A stretch of DNA of 27,386 nucleotides, taken from NCBI GenBank assembly GCA_902362805.1, contig CABIXY010000015.1, forward strand, positions 1 to 27,386. Reading direction: 5' to 3'. The notes beneath the pieces are model-generated. The model did no database searches and was not told where the DNA came from. It saw nothing but the letters and a program-made list of their open reading frames with translations. The translations under genes were made by a program, and so were the position numbers. Origin of the DNA: Eubacteriaceae bacterium (GTDB lineage Bacteria > Bacillota > Clostridia > Peptostreptococcales > Anaerovoracaceae). Shown piece after piece: positions 22,771 through 27,386 of this stretch (the first letter of the stretch is position 1; each line of letters starts with the position of its first letter).

Positions 22771-24105
22771 TTATTGAAGATTATAAATGATATACTCGAA
22801 GCCATCGATTTCCCGTGTTCCACTGCATCTGACCTTCTGTGTCACCATCGATCCGTCTTTCTTTGTTACAATGATTTTCAGCTCTGTTGAGCCTTGGGTC
22901 CCTCTGTTCGCTACTAGTTCCAGCGCTTCTTCGCCATATAGCTCTTCGCTAAGCCGATTGTAATCTACTTTGATGGATTTTTTCACTTTCTCATAATCAG
23001 AAAAGGGATACAGCCCCTGGCTGCAGTGCAGACTGCCACGCCTGTCAGTCACCTCTTTTTGCTTTTCCCACTCCGCGTTTTTGCGTTCATACTCTGCTTT
23101 AGTGATTAGTTCTGGCTGCAAGACGCCCCCTTTGTTGGTCACAAGCTGTACCGATTTGATTCCTTCGCCTTTGACGTAAAAATTCAGTGCATATACAGCG
23201 TCCTCTTCACCTCTGCTCCTCAGCATACCATCCTTTATTTTGAAAGTGATTCCATTTTTCTTAATTTCCTGGACATGCGAATCCCCGGCCGCAGCATCCT
23301 CTCCCTGCATACTCTCTGCTTCTTTTTCAGCAATCCACTTTTCCGCAGCTTGTCGATCTGCTTTGCTTTCATCCGCCTCAATTTCAAAGAGCAGATTCAC
23401 TTTATCGTATGTTTCATTTTCGGTGATTGCTCCCGTCTTTTCGTCGAAGTCAAAGAGTTCTCTTGACGGTACGAAAGTGTCCTCCATCACTGCGATGTAC
23501 ATTTTCCGGTATCCGAACATCTGCAGATCCTTCCAATCCGCAATGCAATACAAAACTCCGTCCACGATTTGTTTTTCCCATGCGTTGTCAAAGACAGCCG
23601 TATTCCAGAGCGCCGGGTCAAACCCCTCAATCACCGGCGAAACAGAGATATTCGGATTTCCATAATCTTCTATTGGCGTGCCGTCAGTCCTCTGCACTGC
23701 CAAGGCTGCGTAATTTCGCTCCGCAGCATCCTCATCGTCAAGATGAAATGTATCCAATTGCCTCCCTGACACCATGCCGAGCAGGCTCACTGTGTAGTCT
23801 CCATCAGTTTTCGAAACAATGTCAGCCACCTCCTTATCAAAGACTTTTGCCAGTTCCTCTCGTTCCATGAGCAAAGCGGTATCAGCAGGGTCCAGCAGCC
23901 TAAAAGCGGCGTATACGCCTGCTGGGACAGCCAGTGCCAATATGAGGATAAGAACAATCACTCGCCTGCCCGCCCATATCCGCCGCGGTCTCGCCCCTTC
24001 GTGTTCACCCATTAAATCCCTTGTTTTTTTCCCCCAAGATTCCGGTGTTTCTGCCTTTTCGCGGAATGCTGTCCTCAATAAATTTTCATATGTTTTATCG
24101 TCCAT
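22771..24105 (-). CDS. Membrane-anchored anti-sigma factor-like protein
   Basis: The 444-aa product (MDDKTYENLLRTAFREKAET...) has a cytoplasmic N-terminus of about 48 residues, one membrane helix (about 49-67, VIVLILILALAVPAGVYAAF) and a large extracytoplasmic domain of unknown fold. This is the plan of anti-sigma factors that hold a cognate ECF sigma factor at the membrane. An in-frame TTG six bases upstream also opens the frame, but GGAGG lies 7 nt before the ATG at 24103-24105, which is preferred. The gene starts 2 nt after the sigma-factor stop, so the two are translationally coupled. The outer domain would sense an envelope signal. I recognise no specific sensor family. Confidence 0.75.
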   Translation of the reverse strand: MDDKTYENLLRTAFREKAETPESWGKKTRDLMGEHEGARPRRIWAGRRVIVLILILALAVPAGVYAAFRLLDPADTALLMEREELAKVFDKEVADIVSKTDGDYTVSLLGMVSGRQLDTFHLDDEDAAERNYAALAVQRTDGTPIEDYGNPNISVSPVIEGFDPALWNTAVFDNAWEKQIVDGVLYCIADWKDLQMFGYRKMYIAVMEDTFVPSRELFDFDEKTGAITENETYDKVNLLFEIEADESKADRQAAEKWIAEKEAESMQGEDAAAGDSHVQEIKKNGITFKIKDGMLRSRGEEDAVYALNFYVKGEGIKSVQLVTNKGGVLQPELITKAEYERKNAEWEKQKEVTDRRGSLHCSQGLYPFSDYEKVKKSIKVDYNRLSEELYGEEALELVANRGTQGSTELKIIVTKKDGSMVTQKVRCSGTREIDGFEYIIYNLQ

Positions 24106-24107
24106 GA

Positions 24108-24623
24108 TCAATCCTCCAATCCTTTCCGGAGTATTCCCCTGATTTTATAAAGCCGGCTTTTTACCGTACCCTGAGGAAGTTTCACGATTTTCGCAATTTC
24201 TTTAATCGGCATTGATTCGCCGTAATAGAGGGAAGCTATCATCTTGTAAGACTGGGGCAGCTCCTGCAAATTCTGTCTTATTCGTACAATCTGCTCCTTT
24301 TCAATCAAGCGATCCTCTATACTCTTCTCATCCAAAGCGATTGCTTCTAAGATATTTGCCTCTTGGTCAAAACTTCTGGTTTCTGGTGCGATTCTCCTAT
24401 GCCTGGCTTTTTTTCGTCGATTATTTTTCTCAAGATGAAGGGCAATCCCGATTAAATAACACCTTGTGTCGTCTGCAGCCAATACCTTTTTCTCTATTTC
24501 CATCGCTTTTAAAAACGTATCCTGAAATAAGTCTTCTGCTTCATAGAGATTATCAGATATATTGCAGCAAAAGCGATATATGCAGTCGCTGTATTCTTCA
24601 AATATTTTTTCAATATTATCCAT
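24108..24623 (-). CDS. ECF-type RNA polymerase sigma factor
   Basis: The 171-aa product has region 2 (residues 1-70, with DLFQDTFLKAM for core binding and -10 recognition) and region 4 (about 110-170, with IKEIAKIVKLPQGTVKSRLYKIRG for the -35), and no region 3: the ECF plan. The frame is open 11 codons further upstream (to 24656), but GGAGG 5-7 nt before the ATG at 24621-24623 makes MDNIEKIFEEY the likely start. It is coupled to the anti-sigma gene downstream. Such pairs usually control their own promoter and envelope-stress genes, and the LCP gene that follows is a plausible member of the regulon. Confidence 0.92.
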   Translation of the reverse strand: MDNIEKIFEEYSDCIYRFCCNISDNLYEAEDLFQDTFLKAMEIEKKVLAADDTRCYLIGIALHLEKNNRRKKARHRRIAPETRSFDQEANILEAIALDEKSIEDRLIEKEQIVRIRQNLQELPQSYKMIASLYYGESMPIKEIAKIVKLPQGTVKSRLYKIRGILRKGLED

Positions 24624-24655
24624 CGCTTCCTCCTCGCAGGTTGTAAAGGCCTTCA

Positions 24656-24724
24656 CTTATATAGTGTCTCATAAAGCAGTCAGGTTCACAATATTTGTAA
24701 TTTACTTCAGTATCCCCTGACTGC
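24656..24724 (-). promoter_or_regulatory. Control region of the sigma/anti-sigma operon
   Basis: A perfect 9-bp inverted repeat, GCAGTCAGG (24676-24684) and CCTGACTGC (24716-24724), frames the region. Two promoter readings are possible on the minus strand: an ECF-like TGAACC (24683-24688) with a -10 near CACTAT, or a housekeeping CTGACT (24678-24683), 16 bp, TATAAG (24656-24661). Either -35 overlaps the inner arm of the repeat. Neither reading is strong. Confidence 0.35.
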
Positions 24725-24745
24725 ACCTAGTTCTGCCCACGATAA

Positions 24746-24767
24746 AACCCGCGGATACCCGCGGGTT
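24746..24767 (-). terminator. Terminator of the 97-aa gene
   Basis: AACCCGCGG (24746-24754) and CCGCGGGTT (24759-24767) form a perfect 9-bp stem with a 4-nt loop. On the minus strand the stem runs into TTTTATC. It insulates the sigma operon from the upstream gene. Confidence 0.85.
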
Positions 24768-24783
24768 ACAGTGAATTTTTAGT

Positions 24784-25077
24784 CTATATCTGTCTCAGTC
24801 TCAACAGACGTTCATTGAGGTCGTGGTCCTTGATTGCTCTGCAGAAGTATTCAGACAAGCCCTCTTCCTTGGATTCCAGGCATTCCGATAAGTCTGCGTT
24901 GCGCTCTACTCGAAGAGCAAGTTTTTCTAATTTTTCTTTTTCATCAAAGCCAGTCTGCTTTTTATACCATTGCTGGATTGCCGGATAGCAATCTTGTGGC
25001 AAAATGTTTTGTCTCTTGCTCACAATTAAAAGTTCTGTCAAGTTCTCAAAATTCGTTATATGCTTATTATTCATCAT
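24784..25077 (-). CDS. Small protein of unknown function (97 aa)
   Basis: I do not recognise this family. The 97-aa product (MMNNKHITNFENLTELLIVS...) is charged and predicted mostly helical, with many Glu, Lys and Leu residues after position 45 (DEKEKLEKLALRVERNADLS) and two cysteines in its second half. It has no membrane segment or signal peptide, so it should be cytosolic. It is likely a real gene: GGAGG lies 7 nt before the ATG (25075-25077), an extended -10 promoter is upstream and a strong terminator follows. It is divergent from the LuxR-type regulator gene, which may control it. Confidence 0.7.
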   Translation of the reverse strand: MMNNKHITNFENLTELLIVSKRQNILPQDCYPAIQQWYKKQTGFDEKEKLEKLALRVERNADLSECLESKEEGLSEYFCRAIKDHDLNERLLRLRQI

Positions 25078-25119
25078 TTCAGTGCCTCCTTTTACCCTTC
25101 AGCTTTATTTCTTGTCTAT

Positions 25120-25148
25120 ATTGTAGCAAAGGTCCGCGGGTGCAACAA
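25120..25148 (-). promoter_or_regulatory. Predicted promoter of the 97-aa gene
   Basis: On the minus strand there is a -35 TTGTTG (25143-25148), a 17-bp spacer and a -10 TACAAT (25120-25125), preceded by TG-C (extended -10). Confidence 0.5.
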
Positions 25149-25236
25149 TTACCCCAAAATTCTCTTTTAGAATGGTATTTGAGCCATATCTGCTCCTTTA
25201 CTACTTCTTTTTGTAGCCTTTTACTTCATAACTTGT

Positions 25237-25242
25237 TATACT
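25237..25242 (+). promoter_or_regulatory. Predicted extended -10 of the LuxR-type gene
   Basis: TATACT is preceded by TG-T, about 45 bp before the start codon. No good -35 is present at 16-18 bp, so the promoter may rely on the extended -10 or an activator. Confidence 0.35.
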
Positions 25243-25287
25243 GAACTTAAGATATTCCAAAAGCACCAAGTGAAAGAGGGTGAGTGA

Positions 25288-26034
25288 ATGGATAATAATA
25301 GAATACTCTGTCTCAACAGTATTATTTTTCAAATCTACAACATCGAAGATTTTGACGAAATGCGTACGTCAATCTTGAACTCGCTGGGAACATTAATTCC
25401 GATTTCTTGCGGAAGCATTCTTATGGTGGATCATTCGAGCGCCGGAAAGTTTCTCTGTGATCCCATCTGTTTTCCAGAAAGGTTTCTTCCCATGGAACAG
25501 AATTATTTGAAATTCGAAGAATTTGATTATAGCAGATGGCTTATGTTGAAGAAACAAACTGCTGTAATGAAAGCCACGTCTTTGATGTCCGATGAGGACC
25601 GTCAAAAAACTGCAATCTATCAAAAATGCTTCGCACCTTACGGTCTCCATTACGCAGTGGATCTGACAATTGTCAATAACGGAGAACACCTGGGTATTTT
25701 AAGTTTGTATAGGAGCAAAGTCGAAGGCGACTTTGCAGACGATGATGTCTTTCTCCTGCAAATGCTCAGTGATCACCTCAACGCTAGATTTTACGCTGAT
25801 AGAAAAGCGCAAGATCCGTTCGCTGAGGTAAAAAATATGAACGACTTTATTGCCGCTTATGCACTTACCGCCCGTGAAGCAGAAATTCTATACTTGATCC
25901 TATATGGCAAGTCCAATGAAGACATTTCCGAAGAGCTGTGCATCAGCCCCCATACTCTGAAAAAGCACCTCCAAAATATTTACAGAAAAACAGGAGTTTC
26001 CGGACGTATCCAGCTCTTTACGCTTCAGCCCTAG
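25288..26034 (+). CDS. LuxR-family helix-turn-helix regulator with GAF-like sensor
   Basis: The 248-aa product ends in a LuxR-type DNA-binding domain (about 192-242): LTAREAEILYLILYGKSNED, then ISEELCISPHTLKKHLQNIYRKTGVSGR. The first 170 residues look like a GAF-type sensor domain (CGSILMVD... and HYAVDLTIVNNGEHLGILSLYRS are typical strands). No response-regulator receiver domain is present, so it should sense a small ligand or redox state directly. The ATG follows GAGGGTG. The gene is divergent from the 97-aa gene and convergent with tuf. Its targets are not evident; the adjacent small gene and the sigma operon are the nearest candidates. Confidence 0.88.
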   Translation: MDNNRILCLNSIIFQIYNIEDFDEMRTSILNSLGTLIPISCGSILMVDHSSAGKFLCDPICFPERFLPMEQNYLKFEEFDYSRWLMLKKQTAVMKATSLMSDEDRQKTAIYQKCFAPYGLHYAVDLTIVNNGEHLGILSLYRSKVEGDFADDDVFLLQMLSDHLNARFYADRKAQDPFAEVKNMNDFIAAYALTAREAEILYLILYGKSNEDISEELCISPHTLKKHLQNIYRKTGVSGRIQLFTLQP

Positions 26035-26151
26035 TCTACTGCCAAACAGTCTGACAGTAAGTCGGCGCCATTTGTAATACGCAGAAAAATCAGCCCGTGA
26101 CCAGGCGGTAGCGCTTCTACCTAACAGTCCGTCGTTTCCTGCACATCAAAA

Positions 26152-26174
26152 CAGGGACGCATCATGCGTCCCTG
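26152..26174 (-). terminator. Terminator of tuf copy 2
   Basis: CAGGGACGCAT (26152-26162) and ATGCGTCCCTG (26164-26174) are perfect inverted copies around one base (at least 9 bp can pair around a small loop). On the minus strand TTTTGAT follows. A second hairpin, CTGCCC-TCCC-GGGCAG (26182-26197), lies between it and the tuf stop. Confidence 0.85.
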
Positions 26175-26210
26175 CTCCACTCTGCCCTCCCGGGCAGCTT
26201 CCATGTTCTA

Positions 26211-27386
26211 TTATTCGATGATCTCAGTTACTACGCCGGATCCGACTGTCCTTCCGCCTTCTCTGATGGCGAATCTCAGCCCTTCCTCGATAGCGATCGG
26301 TGTGATCAGCGCGATCTCCATCACTACGTTGTCTCCAGGCATGCACATCTCTGTGCCTTCCGGTAACTGCAGGTCTCCTGTTACGTCTGTCGTTCTGAAG
26401 TAGAACTGCGGTCTGTATCCGTTGAAGAACGGCGTATGTCTTCCGCCTTCTTCCTTCTTCAGTACGTATACCTGTCCCTTGAACTTTGTATGCGGATGGA
26501 TGGTTCCTGGTTTTGCCAGTACCTGTCCTCTTTCGATCTCATCCCTCTGCACGCCTCTCAGCAGTGCTCCGATGTTGTCTCCTGTCTCTGCTTCGTCCAA
26601 CAGCTTTCTGAACATTTCCAGTCCTGTTACGACTACGCTTCTCTTCTCTTCCGAAAGTCCGATGATCTCTACTTCCTCGCCTACCTTCAGCACGCCTCTC
26701 TCGACTCTTCCTGTCGCTACGGTTCCTCTTCCTGTGATGGAGAATACGTCCTCTACAGGCATCAGGAATGGCTTGTCGTTTGCTCTCTCAGGTTCAGGGA
26801 TGTATGCGTCGATCTCCTCGAACAGCTCCACGATCTTGTCTCCCCATTCTCCTGCAGGATCTTCCAGTGCCTTCAGCGCGGATCCTCTGATGATCGGTGT
26901 GTCGTCTCCAGGGAATTCATACTCGGAAAGCAGCTCTCTTACTTCCATCTCTACCAGGTCCAGCAGTTCCTCGTCATCCACCATGTCGCACTTGTTCAGG
27001 AATACCACGATATATGGCACGCCTACCTGTCTTGACAGCAGGATGTGCTCCCTTGTCTGCGGCATCGGTCCGTCTGTTGCTGCCACTACCAGGATCGCTC
27101 CGTCCATCTGTGCTGCTCCTGTGATCATGTTCTTTACATAGTCGGCATGGCCCGGGCAGTCTACGTGGGCATAGTGTCTGTTCGGGGTTTCATACTCAAC
27201 GTGTGCTGTTGAGATGGTGATTCCTCTTTCTTTTTCTTCCGGTGCCTTGTCGATCTGGTCGAAGGCCACCTTCTCTCCCAGTTCATATCTCTGGTACAGT
27301 GTCGTTGTGATCGCTGCTGTCAGAGTGGTCTTTCCGTGGTCTACGTGACCGATTGTTCCGATATTGATATGCGGTTTGTTTCTCTC
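26211..27386 (-). CDS. tuf: Elongation factor Tu, copy 2 (lacks the first six codons)
   Basis: This frame codes for residues 7-397 of EF-Tu ([20 protein letters not shown] onward), with the P-loop GHVDHGKT, the switch II motif [13 protein letters not shown], and the C-terminal [15 protein letters not shown]. The start lies outside the window. The first 28 codons present are identical in DNA to tuf copy 1 at the other end. It is followed by a strong terminator and then by accessory genes instead of the usual rpmG-secE. EF-Tu delivers aminoacyl-tRNA to the ribosome, and two tuf copies are common in bacteria with this gene order. Confidence 0.98.
   Translation of the reverse strand, partial: ERNKPHINIGTIGHVDHGKTTLTAAITTTLYQRYELGEKVAFDQIDKAPEEKERGITISTAHVEYETPNRHYAHVDCPGHADYVKNMITGAAQMDGAILVVAATDGPMPQTREHILLSRQVGVPYIVVFLNKCDMVDDEELLDLVEMEVRELLSEYEFPGDDTPIIRGSALKALEDPAGEWGDKIVELFEEIDAYIPEPERANDKPFLMPVEDVFSITGRGTVATGRVERGVLKVGEEVEIIGLSEEKRSVVVTGLEMFRKLLDEAETGDNIGALLRGVQRDEIERGQVLAKPGTIHPHTKFKGQVYVLKKEEGGRHTPFFNGYRPQFYFRTTDVTGDLQLPEGTEMCMPGDNVVMEIALITPIAIEEGLRFAIREGGRTVGSGVVTEIIE

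Noticed and set aside
26035..26151. Small gene between the LuxR-type gene and the tuf terminator
   Set aside because: No start with a ribosome binding site is present; only a GGTAG/CTACC dyad (26107-26121) stands out.
1..27386. Small circular replicon suggested by identical ends
   Set aside because: The shared 84 bp is tuf coding sequence and the contig carries rpoBC, fusA and ribosomal genes once each. A duplicated chromosomal tuf explains it.

Overview
The window looks like a whole assembly contig from a low-to-mid GC Gram-positive anaerobe of the class Clostridia. I infer this from the C+ (zinc-finger) L33, the short single-span SecE, the separate rpoB and rpoC with firmicute-type ends, an L10-leader RNA, strong AGGAGG ribosome binding sites, and the tuf-rpmG-secE-nusG-rplKAJL-rpoBC-rpsL-rpsG-fusA-tuf gene order. 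A peptostreptococcal or Anaerovorax-like lineage is possible, but the sequence alone does not prove it. Nearly all the core genes are on the minus strand, so transcription runs from high to low coordinates.

Layout, read in the direction of transcription: tuf copy 2 (26211-27386, lacks its first six codons); an accessory block with a LuxR-type regulator, a 97-aa protein of unknown function, an ECF sigma factor with its membrane anti-sigma partner, and a LytR-CpsA-Psr envelope enzyme (21168-26034); rpmG-secE-nusG-rplK-rplA-[L10 leader]-rplJ-rplL (17703-21036); a second accessory island with a LysR regulator, an NhaC-type antiporter, a class I aminotransferase and an RraA/HMG-aldolase-like protein (13120-17515), bounded by two bidirectional terminators; rpoB-rpoC (5376-12859); a third accessory patch with one PD-(D/E)XK-like gene on the opposite strand plus a repeat-rich spacer (3943-5320); then rpsL, an unusual 596-bp structured spacer, rpsG, fusA and the first 34 codons of tuf copy 1.

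The core genes make the translation and transcription machinery and are ordinary in sequence. What stands out is that the normally compact rif-str supercluster is interrupted three times, and the rpsL-rpsG junction is expanded by folded repeats. The best candidate for an undescribed system is the central island. The antiporter and the aminotransferase-aldolase operon are divergent, and exactly midway between their predicted promoters lies a 53-bp near-perfect palindrome (15 bp from each -35 box). With the neighbouring LysR gene this suggests a self-contained, regulated pathway: import of an amino acid, transamination to a 2-oxo acid, and retro-aldol cleavage or decarboxylation to pyruvate. Candidate substrates are 4-hydroxy-4-methylglutamate or aspartate.

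The first and last 84 bases of the window are identical because each lies in a tuf gene. The contig therefore probably ends at the duplicated tuf and should not be read as a circular replicon.
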